DNA of 64,000 bases from an uncultured Bacillota bacterium (GTDB lineage Bacteria > Bacillota > Clostridia > Peptostreptococcales > Anaerovoracaceae), in the NCBI GenBank assembly GCA_927441425.1, contig CAKMKG010000002.1:1-64000 (forward strand), given 5' to 3'. Below, one piece after another: positions 1 through 8,296 of this stretch. The notes below the pieces were generated by a model. The model was not told the origin of the DNA. It was given only the letters and a program-made list of their open reading frames with translations, and did not search any database. The first letter of the stretch is position 1. Every line of letters begins with the position of its first letter. The position numbers and the translations under genes are program-made.

Positions 1-54
1 AAACAAAAGACAAAATAAATGAATTGAATTGAAAATAGGAGAATAAATTGATTG

Positions 55-101
55 ATCTGCAGAACCTTAATAATTACATTATGGTTTTGCAGATTTTTTT
101 T
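55..101 (+). terminator. Rho-independent terminator of a gene to the left of the window
   Basis: The arms ATCTGCAGAACC (55-66) and GGTTTTGCAGAT (83-94) can pair, and eight T follow. The upstream gene is outside the window. The first 54 bases hold nothing else that I recognise. Confidence 0.75.
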
Positions 102-167
102 CGAGATTGAGGAATACTATTTGTGATTTGGTAACGGATTAAACCATTTTTTTGAAAGGAGACCAAT

Positions 168-1496
168 ATGGAAAAAAGTCATGGCGGACTGTCAGCGTGG
201 CAACTTTCAATGCTGGCGATCGGAACCGTGATCGGAGGCTCTTTTTTTCTCGGATCTTCGGTAGCGATTCATGCGGCCGGGCCAGCTATTCTCATCTCTT
301 ATATTCTGGGAGGAGTGCTCATTTATTTCATTTTATTTGCGCTATCTGAGATGACAGTTGCAAATCCACATTCGGGATCCTTTCGCACCTTTGCAGCAAA
401 TGCCTTTGGAAGTGGAACCGGATTTGTCGTTGGGTGGGTATACTGGACCGGAATGGTACTTGCCATGTCCAGCGAAGCCACTGCAGCATCTATCCTGCTC
501 CGTGAATGGTTCCCAGGTATATCTATTTCCATCTTGGGCAGCGGAATTATTGTTGGAGTTACCCTGCTGAATCTTCTAGGAGCAGATAAATTAAGCAAAC
601 TGGAAAGCGGATTGGCTGCATTAAAGCTGTTGGCTATCGCAACCTTCATCCTGATCGCGTTCATGCTTATCTTTGGATTATTTATCCGGGCGACGCCCAT
701 CGGAACCGGTGAGTTGCTTCGGGAGCCGTTGATGCCTGGAGGAATCACAAGCATAGCGGGTAGTATGCTGATCGTCGTATTTTCCTATGCAGGCTTTGAG
801 ATTATTGGCTTGGCTGCCTCTGAATCAAAAGACCCGCACAAAACGGTACCTAAGGCGATCAATTATACGATTTTCATTTTAGTCTTTTTTTATATTGTAT
901 CAATCGCCGTCATGCTTCCTCTGATACCAACGGCTGTTCTAACAGAAGAAATCAGCCCCTATGTGGCCGCGCTGCAAAGATGGGGAATCGTTTGGGCCGG
1001 TTTCGGCATCAATATCGTATTAATTACGGCTATCATATCAACGATGCTTGCATCTATGTTTGGCTTAGGTAGAATGATCCGATCTCTTGCCAATGAAAAA
1101 CAAGCACCCCCATGGCTCATCGACAAGAATGATGTTCCATACCGCGGAATTGTTTTTTCCGGGCTGGCAATGCTCTCAGGGCTTGCGGTGGGACTCCTTC
1201 TTCCCAGAGTATATCTGTTTTTGATCAGTTCAGGAGGATTTGCCCTTCTGTTCACTTATGCGATGATTATGGCAACCCATATCCGCTTTCGGAAAGAGCA
1301 CGGCTGTCCACCGAAAGGGAATTGTCAAATACCGTGGTACCCTTATTCATCCTGGGTTGTATTGATTTGCATGGTGCTAATCCTAATCAGCATGCCCTTT
1401 ATATCCGGCCAAAGCTCGGGTCTAATTGCTGGAATTATCATGGTTGTATTGTATTCCGCCTTCTATTTGATACAGAAGAGATTTTATACGAATTGA
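168..1496 (+). CDS. APC-superfamily amino acid permease
   Basis: A 442-residue, very hydrophobic protein with about twelve predicted membrane spans. It is probably a cytoplasmic-membrane amino acid transporter driven by a cation gradient or by exchange. The first span has the unwound-helix signature of APC carriers (IGTVIGGSFFLGSS, residues 18-31). A second family-typical stretch, FSYAGFEIIGLAASESKDP, lies near residue 205, and the length matches the family. The start has a good ribosome-binding site (GAAAGGAG) eight bases upstream. It appears monocistronic, between an upstream terminator and a gene of unrelated type. The substrate cannot be read from the sequence. Family assignment is secure; specificity is unknown. 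Confidence 0.9.
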   Translation: MEKSHGGLSAWQLSMLAIGTVIGGSFFLGSSVAIHAAGPAILISYILGGVLIYFILFALSEMTVANPHSGSFRTFAANAFGSGTGFVVGWVYWTGMVLAMSSEATAASILLREWFPGISISILGSGIIVGVTLLNLLGADKLSKLESGLAALKLLAIATFILIAFMLIFGLFIRATPIGTGELLREPLMPGGITSIAGSMLIVVFSYAGFEIIGLAASESKDPHKTVPKAINYTIFILVFFYIVSIAVMLPLIPTAVLTEEISPYVAALQRWGIVWAGFGINIVLITAIISTMLASMFGLGRMIRSLANEKQAPPWLIDKNDVPYRGIVFSGLAMLSGLAVGLLLPRVYLFLISSGGFALLFTYAMIMATHIRFRKEHGCPPKGNCQIPWYPYSSWVVLICMVLILISMPFISGQSSGLIAGIIMVVLYSAFYLIQKRFYTN

Positions 1497-1581
1497 ATTC
1501 CAATTATTAGAGGATGCATCTCTGCATAGAATTCGATATGATAGAAGTATCATATTGCTGGTGCAGGTGCGGAGGTGTTCC

Positions 1582-2700
1582 ATGATTAAGATGCTTTCTA
1601 CTATTTCGAATTTCAAAAAAACATTCATTTTTACCGCTGCATGTTTGTTGATTTCCTCTGTTTTGATTTTGTTCTCCCGAACGATGGAAGGGTTTGCCCA
1701 ATGGTATGCTGTTACTGTGTATCCGATTTTTCCGAATACCATCGGAAGAGTTTTTTCCGTGTGGGATTTTTCTTTTTTTGAAGTTGGGATACTGCTCCTT
1801 CTGTTCCTGACCGGGACTTTGGTAATCGTGAGAATATGGATTTTTCTTAAAAAAAAATCATCCCGGAAATCACAGTTCACAATGCTGAGGGCTATCCTCT
1901 GTCTTTCAGCCGGTCTCGTTCTGGTATTTTCGTTAAGCGCAATAAATTATTCTAGAGATAGCATCGGAACGGTGCTTAAGCTGCCTGCGCAGGAAGCATC
2001 CAAAGGAAACCTGATAAAACTCAGCATGATTCTAGCAGAGGAGCTTACTGCGTTGACGGCAAATCCGGAATGGGATTATAGCCTTCTGACGGCAGAAAGT
2101 GCTGCATACATAGAATTAGAGGCAGTGAATACGATGAAAATGCTTGGAAAACGGGAACCGTCTTTAGCTGGGTACTATCCGAAACCGAAACCTATATACT
2201 TTTCAAAATCGATGTCCGGACTTGGATTAGATGGCATTTTTTCTCCATTTACAATGGAAGCGAATTATAATACCGATCGGACATCTTTTTTAATCCCTTA
2301 TACCATCTGTCATGAACTGGCTCATTTTAAAGGTTATATGAAAGAAGAGGATGCAGGATTCATCGCTTATCTGGCCTGCAGAAACTCATCTTCAAAGGTC
2401 TTTCAATATAGCGGCCTGTTCCATTCCTTAACTTTTACATTAAATGCGCTGAAAAATGAAGCAGGCTCAGCCGAATTCTATGAAATATATCAAAAATTGC
2501 CGGAACCGGTAAGGTTCCAATTAAACTACATTCAGGAACTAAACTTGGAACGTGATTCCATACTCACTGATGTCTCCAAATCGGCCAACAATCTATACTT
2601 AAAAGCAAACGCGCAGAATGGAACGAGAAGCTACGGCGGAATGGTGGACCTTCTACTATCGGATTATGCAGAGCGAATCAATGGAGAAGATTTGTTATAG
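1582..2700 (+). CDS. DUF3810-type membrane protein with HELAH metallopeptidase motif
   Basis: A 372-residue protein with three N-terminal membrane segments (about residues 12-33, 55-80 and 98-120) and a large extracytoplasmic domain. That domain carries HELAH at residues 244-248, followed by EED at 255-257. This is the arrangement expected for two histidine ligands, a catalytic glutamate and a downstream acidic ligand in zinc peptidases, and it is the conserved core of DUF3810. I chose the ATG at 1582 because GGAGGTG lies six bases upstream; an in-frame start nine codons earlier has no such site. Function is unknown. A membrane-anchored zinc peptidase is an inference from the motif. The 84-base gap to the next gene shows no clear terminator, so co-transcription with cooS is possible. 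Confidence 0.8.
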   Translation: MIKMLSTISNFKKTFIFTAACLLISSVLILFSRTMEGFAQWYAVTVYPIFPNTIGRVFSVWDFSFFEVGILLLLFLTGTLVIVRIWIFLKKKSSRKSQFTMLRAILCLSAGLVLVFSLSAINYSRDSIGTVLKLPAQEASKGNLIKLSMILAEELTALTANPEWDYSLLTAESAAYIELEAVNTMKMLGKREPSLAGYYPKPKPIYFSKSMSGLGLDGIFSPFTMEANYNTDRTSFLIPYTICHELAHFKGYMKEEDAGFIAYLACRNSSSKVFQYSGLFHSLTFTLNALKNEAGSAEFYEIYQKLPEPVRFQLNYIQELNLERDSILTDVSKSANNLYLKANAQNGTRSYGGMVDLLLSDYAERINGEDLL

Positions 2701-2782
2701 CAGGCTAGAAAAAGACTTCGAATCTAATATATGACAGAAAAATGAACATACTACTAGAAGAAATAAATTCTAGGAGGATGTT

Positions 2783-4699
2783 ATGACGGAAAAAATATCA
2801 CAAAAGATGAGTGAAAGGGTAAGCTATCATGACTCTGTCGAAGAAATGCTCATCAGAATTCGGGATGATGGCCTTTCCAGCGTATTTTCAAGATGGGATC
2901 CCCAGGAGAAGATCCGGTGCAAATTTTGTCTTGAGGGTTTGAGCTGTTGGCTTTGTACCAATGGGCCTTGCAGAATTGCCGGGAAGACGGGAGCGGATAA
3001 AGGAGTCTGCGGTATCGGCCCTGATGCCATGGCCATGAGAAATATGTTGATTCGGAATATCATGGGTGCTGCAACCTATGGTCACCATGCTTATGAAGCA
3101 TTTCGTACCCTGAAAGCAACCGGAGAAGGTACTACACCATATCAGATTACAGATAAGGAAAAGTTGAAACAGCTTTGCGCTGCAGTAGGTATCGTAAGCA
3201 ACCAGGATATCAATCAACTGGCGATTCAACTTGCAGAGTTTTTCGATCACGAGATGAAGGCCACACCGGATGAAGGCAGCAAAATGGTGGAGATATTCGC
3301 TCCGGTGAAACGAAAGCCATTGTGGAAAGAACTGAACCTTTACCCATCCGGGGTACAGCATGAGGTCGAAAATTCCATCGCAAGCTGTCTGACCAACGTA
3401 GATGGTGATTATGTTTCTTTGGCGAAAAAAGCATTGCGTTTGGGACTTTCAACAATCTATACTGCTCAAATCGGCTTGGAAATGACACAGGATATCTTGT
3501 TTGGAACGCCAACCCCTCATGAAGTGGAAGTGGATCTTGGGATCATGGATCCCGACTATGTCAATATCGCATTTAACGGTCACCAGCCGTGGATCGGAGT
3601 TGCAACGCTCCAAAAGGCAAAAAAACCGGAGTATCAAGAGATGGCAAAAAAAGCCGGTGCAAAGGGTCTGCGGATCGTCGGTTCCATTGAAACGGGCCAA
3701 GAGCTGCTGCAGCGTTTTCCGGTAGACGATGTCTTTGTTGGACTCATGGGTAACTGGTTAGCCATCGAACCATTTCTTGCGACAGGAACTGTTGATGCCC
3801 TTGTTATGGAGGAAAACTGCTCTCCGCCAGCCATTGATCAATATGCGGAAAAATATCAGGTTGCCCTGATCAGTGTCAGCACCATTATCGGTGTACCGGG
3901 GACAGAACTCGAAATGCCATATTACCCGCAGAAGGCGGATGAAATGGCTGAAAAGTGTATTCAGGCTGCAATCGAGAACTTTAAAAAACGTCACGGCAAG
4001 ATCAAACCACTGGTGCCAAAGCATAAAACCAAAGCAATTGCCGGTTTCTCGACAGAAGCTGTCTTAGATGCCATTGGCAATAATCTTGATAATCTTGTGG
4101 ACGTCATTGCAAAAGGTCAAATCAAAGGAATTGTGGCGCTGGCCAACTGTTCCACTTTGAGAAACGGTCCACAGGATTGGAACACCATTACCCTCACGAA
4201 GGAATTGATCAAAGGAGATATTCTGGTGGTTGCAGGAGGCTGCGGCAATCATGCCCTTGAGGTAGCCGGACTTTGTAATCTGGATGCAATTGAGCTTGCA
4301 GGAGAGGGGCTTCAGGGTGTCTGCAGAGCGTTGAAGATACCACCGGTCTTAAGCTTCGGCACCTGCACCGATACGGGCAGGATCTCCATGCTGGTTACAG
4401 CATTGGCAGACCATATGAAGCTTGACATTTCCGATCTACCAATCGCTGTAACCGCGCCGGAATGGATGGAGCAGAAAGCGACCATTGATGCACTCTTTGC
4501 CGTCGCTTATGGCGCTTATACTCATCTTTCCCCAACACCGTTCATTACAGGAGCACCAAAGCTGGTCAAGCTGCTGACGGAGGATGTGGAAGCACTCACT
4601 GGCGGAAAGGTCGTGTTAGGAGATAATCCGGTAGAGGCAGCGAAAGACATCAAGGCTCATATATTGAAGAAAAGAAAGCAGATGGGACTGAAAGAGTAG
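2783..4699 (+). CDS. cooS: CooS-family protein, deviant Ni-CODH (probable hybrid-cluster type)
   Basis: A 638-residue homologue of the homodimeric carbon monoxide dehydrogenase catalytic subunit, full length. B-cluster cysteines are visible at C55, C58, C63 and C76. C-cluster ligands are present as H267, C346, C456, C487 and C528. The motif that normally reads GICCTGNE is here GSIETGQE (residues 300-307), so the cysteine ligand it supplies is missing. Established work on CooS-V of Carboxydothermus shows that CODH-like proteins lacking one canonical cysteine hold an Fe-S-O hybrid cluster, do not turn over CO, and slowly reduce hydroxylamine. By inference this protein may be of that type. No cooC, cooF or acetyl-CoA synthase genes are adjacent. 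The start follows TAGGAGGATGTT. CO oxidation should not be assumed from the annotation. Confidence 0.9.
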   Translation: MTEKISQKMSERVSYHDSVEEMLIRIRDDGLSSVFSRWDPQEKIRCKFCLEGLSCWLCTNGPCRIAGKTGADKGVCGIGPDAMAMRNMLIRNIMGAATYGHHAYEAFRTLKATGEGTTPYQITDKEKLKQLCAAVGIVSNQDINQLAIQLAEFFDHEMKATPDEGSKMVEIFAPVKRKPLWKELNLYPSGVQHEVENSIASCLTNVDGDYVSLAKKALRLGLSTIYTAQIGLEMTQDILFGTPTPHEVEVDLGIMDPDYVNIAFNGHQPWIGVATLQKAKKPEYQEMAKKAGAKGLRIVGSIETGQELLQRFPVDDVFVGLMGNWLAIEPFLATGTVDALVMEENCSPPAIDQYAEKYQVALISVSTIIGVPGTELEMPYYPQKADEMAEKCIQAAIENFKKRHGKIKPLVPKHKTKAIAGFSTEAVLDAIGNNLDNLVDVIAKGQIKGIVALANCSTLRNGPQDWNTITLTKELIKGDILVVAGGCGNHALEVAGLCNLDAIELAGEGLQGVCRALKIPPVLSFGTCTDTGRISMLVTALADHMKLDISDLPIAVTAPEWMEQKATIDALFAVAYGAYTHLSPTPFITGAPKLVKLLTEDVEALTGGKVVLGDNPVEAAKDIKAHILKKRKQMGLKE

Positions 4700-4736
4700 A
4701 AACAAAGATCGTATCTCTTCAGATAAGAAAAATATG

Positions 4737-4776
4737 AAAACCAATTCAGAGTTTCATTTGGATTGGTTTTTTTCTT
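4737..4776 (+). terminator. Terminator after cooS
   Basis: AAAACCAAT (4737-4745) pairs with ATTGGTTTT (4762-4770), followed by more T residues. It isolates cooS from the LysM/protease gene. Confidence 0.75.
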
Positions 4777-4845
4777 TATGAAGTAAATTTTCTCAAAAAT
4801 CCTACGCAATAGCAAAATAATTTTGATTCTCTAACAAACTAATGA

Positions 4846-4873
4846 TTGTATTTTGTGTCAGTTACGATAGAAT
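4846..4873 (+). promoter_or_regulatory. Putative sigma-A promoter of the LysM/protease gene
   Basis: TTGTAT (4846-4851), a 16-base spacer and TAGAAT (4868-4873) lie about 70 bases upstream of the start codon. Both hexamers are close to consensus. Identified by eye only. Confidence 0.45.
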
Positions 4874-4941
4874 GAATAGATAATTCACAATTTTTAGATA
4901 ATTCAGGGGTACGATGTACCAAAAGGAGTAAGGAGGGCTAC

Positions 4942-6069
4942 ATGAAAAAATATTTAATTATTTTACTGACTCTTGTTATGGTAATGACTTGTTCCATAGG
5001 AACTGTTGTTGCCGGGGATTATACCGTAAAATCCGGGGATACCTTATGGGAAATCGCCAGGGATCTTAATGTTTCAATGGATCAGTTGATTGAAATCAAC
5101 AAGCTTCAAAATCCCAACTTAATTGTTACCGGACAGGTATTAAAAACATCAGGCAGCAGCAGTGGTATGGAAGCAGTCGTTGACGACGGAAGCTCCAAAG
5201 CTGTTGCAAAAGCAAAGCCTCAAATGATCGAACCAAAATCTGACATCGATGAATACGGCGGAGCAGACTATTACGATAATGCCGGGGATCATCCTGATTC
5301 AAAGTACTACGTAAATCCTGATTTTTATAACATGAAGTCTGATGATGAACTGACGATTATCAGCAATTTCAAGACCTTCCATCAAACCTCGGAATGGTCT
5401 TGCGGAAATGCTATGACACTGATGGTGCTTGAGCACTTCGGTATAGACGATTACAGTGAATGGGATATTGCTGTGAAATCCAACGCTGGTGTTGATCTAG
5501 ATGTGCCGGGCTCGCTGCCGGGTTCTGCTAACAACTTCCCGGAATACGGAACCTCTGTGGATGATATCATTCGGTTCTTTGATACCATTGGTGGCTTCAA
5601 GGTCATTCAGACTAGCTACAAAGCCGATTATAAGGCAAGCGATCTGATTCAGGAAGGTGATACCAGCGCACCTGCTAATGATTGGGGAAATCTCCCCGGT
5701 ACATTCAACTCTGTTTCTTTATATGCATCGGATAATGATCCAAATACGGATAAATGGGTTGACGATGCTAAGGATTCCTATTTTGTAAAATGGGTCACCG
5801 GGCACTTAAATGCAGACCGACCGATCATGGTGGAGTGGGTAGACTGGGACGGACACTGGCAGGCAATCATCGGCTATGATACCCAGGGAACCCCGGGAAT
5901 CGGTGATGATGTGATCATATTTGCAGATCCCTATGATACTTCGGACAGTTGGCAAGATGGCTATTACTACTATCCGGCTGAGAGATGGTTCTATATGTGG
6001 AATGACAGGGCGGTTGCTCCAAAGCCTTACCAGCTTCAACCCTTTGTGGTCGTAGAGCCGATCAAGTAG
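4942..6069 (+). CDS. Secreted LysM-domain protein with C39-like papain-fold peptidase domain
   Basis: A 375-residue exported protein with a signal peptide at residues 1-25 (MKK, hydrophobic core, VVAG). A single LysM peptidoglycan-binding domain follows (27-68, YTVKSGDTLWEIA). Then come a polar linker (70-135) and a C-terminal domain resembling the C39-like cysteine peptidases. The likely catalytic set is visible: Q148 and C154 (TSEWSCGNA), H305 (WDGHWQAI) and D329 (IFADP). By inference it is a peptidase tethered to the cell wall by LysM. The many acidic and aromatic residues in the catalytic domain fit an extracellular enzyme. The start follows AAGGAGGGCTAC. It has its own promoter and terminator. 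The substrate is not known. Confidence 0.82.
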   Translation: MKKYLIILLTLVMVMTCSIGTVVAGDYTVKSGDTLWEIARDLNVSMDQLIEINKLQNPNLIVTGQVLKTSGSSSGMEAVVDDGSSKAVAKAKPQMIEPKSDIDEYGGADYYDNAGDHPDSKYYVNPDFYNMKSDDELTIISNFKTFHQTSEWSCGNAMTLMVLEHFGIDDYSEWDIAVKSNAGVDLDVPGSLPGSANNFPEYGTSVDDIIRFFDTIGGFKVIQTSYKADYKASDLIQEGDTSAPANDWGNLPGTFNSVSLYASDNDPNTDKWVDDAKDSYFVKWVTGHLNADRPIMVEWVDWDGHWQAIIGYDTQGTPGIGDDVIIFADPYDTSDSWQDGYYYYPAERWFYMWNDRAVAPKPYQLQPFVVVEPIK

Positions 6070-6140
6070 ATCTGATCCATATCACGTCTGAAACAACAAT
6101 TATTTTCCGTAAAAATCAGCGTTAAAGGAATCGTATTTTA

Positions 6141-6174
6141 AAAAAACACTCATATCCTGGGTGTTTTTTTTCTT
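6141..6174 (+). terminator. Terminator after the LysM/protease gene
   Basis: AAAAAACAC (6141-6149) and GTGTTTTTT (6161-6169) form a stem ending in a T tract. Confidence 0.7.
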
Positions 6175-6495
6175 TTTTGCGGGAAAAGCTGCTCAGCATT
6201 TCGGTTACTTGAGTGCAACCTGTCATAAATGGCTATATTTCAATGTTTTCACGGAGAAAATGTAGTACTAATTGATTTGTATTCTTTAGTCAAATTGATT
6301 AATAATAAGGGCAGAGAGGGGAGGGACTGTTCGAAAAGGAAAGAGATTAATGGAAATACAGGGGGAGTTTTGACAACTGAATAGAGTCATGCTTGGGGTT
6401 AAACTCCTTGTATCTTTTCGTCTCTTTCGAGGAAGCAATTGGTCTGCAAAAAGACGAACGAAATGAATCGAAATGAATGAAAAGGAGGATAGAAA
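6175..6495 (+). other. Long leader region upstream of the surface-protein gene
   Basis: About 320 bases without a gene. TTGACA occurs at 6370-6375 but no good -10 follows at 16-18 bases. TTTTCGTCT near 6416 can pair imperfectly with AAAAGACGAAC near 6449, so a structured leader is possible. I looked for a c-di-GMP riboswitch, common before sortase substrates in clostridia, and could not match its conserved core. Confidence 0.3.
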
Positions 6496-8247
6496 ATGAA
6501 CAATTCAAGCAGAAGATGGAAAGTGTTTGTAATTGTATTGTGCATGCTCTTTACCATGACACCGGGAATGGTTTTTGCGGATGAACCCGCTGATCAACCC
6601 ATAGTAGAGCAGCCACTCAATAACCCTGCTGATCCATCGAATACTGAAACATCACCAGATGATGTGGTTTCCGGTGACGGTATAAAAGTGGGTGATGGTG
6701 ATTCTCCATTGGACGAGAACGCACAGATGAACGTGGAGCTGTCTTGGGGGAAAAAATATGGCACCCTAACGGTTATCAAGAATGTAATTGATAAACCGGA
6801 ATCGATTGCAAACGAAACCTTTGAATTTGTTATTGAGGAACGCCATGGTAGTGGTACTTTCTGGTCACCATACTGGTATGACCCTGAAACGACTGTATCA
6901 ATTGTAGGTGCAGATTCTGAACAGATAAGGTTAGAAACAGGAGACTACAGAATAATAGAACAAGTTAGTGATGATTATAGCATTGCAGAATCAGAACGAG
7001 TACAAATAGTAGATATTCGGCATAACAGGAATACCAACGTAACGTTTAACAACACCTACAACGGACCGACTACGGGATCCCTCAAAATAACGAAGGACGT
7101 CAGTAGCGAATTTAGAACTGCAGAAACAGTATTTAATTTTACTGTAACAGGTCCGGATGATTATGATGAAAGGGTTTCGGTTACAGCAGGTGCATTTGTA
7201 ACGCTTGAAGATCTTATGCCGGGAGAATATACGATAACGGAAGATTACACTGAAGATTTCTATCCGGAAGATAATATTTACAACAAAACCGGATCGGTTG
7301 AAGCAGGTGCGGTAACTATTGTTGAATTTATTAATTACTACGATCCCGAAGAACCAACCTTTACGATAACGAAGGAAGTTGCTCCATATACGATAGGAGA
7401 AGCCATTCCCGCGACTGGGTTCGAAAAGAGTCTTACTCTAACTAAGCTTAATCAATCAGTAATTTACAGAATCAGCTATAGTTTTAATGAAGCATGGGGG
7501 CGAAATTATCGGTATGTAAGCCTGGCAGATATTTATGACCGGAATGGCACAACATTAAATATTACTGATGATTTGAAGGTTTGGAATGACAGCGAGCTTG
7601 TCACACCGGGTGCATTTGATCCCGGTGTGGCATATTACTACATCGACACACTGCCATCATACGGAACCTACACCAACACAGCATATCTCTATGAGCCTAA
7701 GCTTCAGTACAGTACATTAGCTAATGAAGGTGATGGCGAACTTGCACAAGGAATAATCGCATCTTCCTCAGCAGTGGTAGTTGTTAATTATTCGTCTGGC
7801 GGAGGCGGTGGCGGTGGTAGTAGCCGAACAAACTATTATGAGGTAACTTATAACGCCAATCTGCCGGCTGGAGCTGATTTATCAGGCGCTGTTCCGACAG
7901 ACAGCAAGAACTATACCTATAATACCACTGTTTCCGTTAAGGGAAATTCAGAAGGATTGAAAGCAGGGAATTACACCTTTGAGGGTTGGAACACGAAAGC
8001 GGATGGTACGGGAACAATGTATTTGCCAGGCAATACCTTTAATATCAAAGAGGATACGATTCTGTATGCTCAGTGGAAATTGGCAAGTGAGCCTGCGGCC
8101 GCCGAGCCTAATGTTGTAATTACTGAGACAGCAGCTCTGGACGATGTACCAAAGACAGGAGATACAGCACCGCTGATTCCAATGTTGCTGTTGGGATTGC
8201 TCTCCTTATCCGCAATCACACTCGGCAGAAAGAAGATCCTGGATTAG
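6496..8247 (+). CDS. LPXTG-type (VPKTGD) surface protein with SpaA-like and InlB B-repeat domains
   Basis: A 583-residue cell-wall-anchored protein. A signal peptide occupies residues 1-28 (ends VFADE), followed by a proline/aspartate-rich spacer. Two SpaA/CnaB-like beta-sandwich repeats are at about 90-190 and 195-280, each with the GxYxIxE pattern seen in isopeptide-containing pilin domains. A third domain (about 285-430) has the feel of the conserved-repeat stalk domains. A run of nine glycines leads into an InlB B-repeat-like module (YYEVTYNANLPAG to TILYAQWK). The C-terminus is a classical sorting signal: VPKTGD, a hydrophobic stretch, then RKK. A class B sortase follows 50 bases later and is the likely anchoring enzyme. 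Surface role (adhesin or pilin-like) is inferred; ligand unknown. Confidence 0.88.
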   Translation: MNNSSRRWKVFVIVLCMLFTMTPGMVFADEPADQPIVEQPLNNPADPSNTETSPDDVVSGDGIKVGDGDSPLDENAQMNVELSWGKKYGTLTVIKNVIDKPESIANETFEFVIEERHGSGTFWSPYWYDPETTVSIVGADSEQIRLETGDYRIIEQVSDDYSIAESERVQIVDIRHNRNTNVTFNNTYNGPTTGSLKITKDVSSEFRTAETVFNFTVTGPDDYDERVSVTAGAFVTLEDLMPGEYTITEDYTEDFYPEDNIYNKTGSVEAGAVTIVEFINYYDPEEPTFTITKEVAPYTIGEAIPATGFEKSLTLTKLNQSVIYRISYSFNEAWGRNYRYVSLADIYDRNGTTLNITDDLKVWNDSELVTPGAFDPGVAYYYIDTLPSYGTYTNTAYLYEPKLQYSTLANEGDGELAQGIIASSSAVVVVNYSSGGGGGGGSSRTNYYEVTYNANLPAGADLSGAVPTDSKNYTYNTTVSVKGNSEGLKAGNYTFEGWNTKADGTGTMYLPGNTFNIKEDTILYAQWKLASEPAAAEPNVVITETAALDDVPKTGDTAPLIPMLLLGLLSLSAITLGRKKILD

Positions 8248-8296
8248 ATCCTTCGATAGAAACGTAACAAACCATAGGAAAGGGGTAGGATGTAAG

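Noticed and set aside
323-754. Long minus-strand open frame inside the permease gene
   Set aside because: It is a shadow of the permease coding frame, lacks a ribosome-binding site and has no recognisable domain.
1422-1880. Minus-strand open frame over the DUF3810-type gene
   Set aside because: It overlaps the start and ribosome-binding site of a well-supported plus-strand gene and has low-complexity composition.
2888-3361. Minus-strand open frame inside cooS
   Set aside because: Shadow frame; the plus strand encodes conserved cysteine clusters here.
2783-4699. CooS as part of a Wood-Ljungdahl acetyl-CoA synthase cluster
   Set aside because: No acsB, acsC, acsD, cooC or cooF gene lies in the window and the active-site motif is altered.
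6175-6495. c-di-GMP riboswitch before the sortase substrate
   Set aside because: Expected in some clostridia, but the conserved core segments of the riboswitch could not be found.
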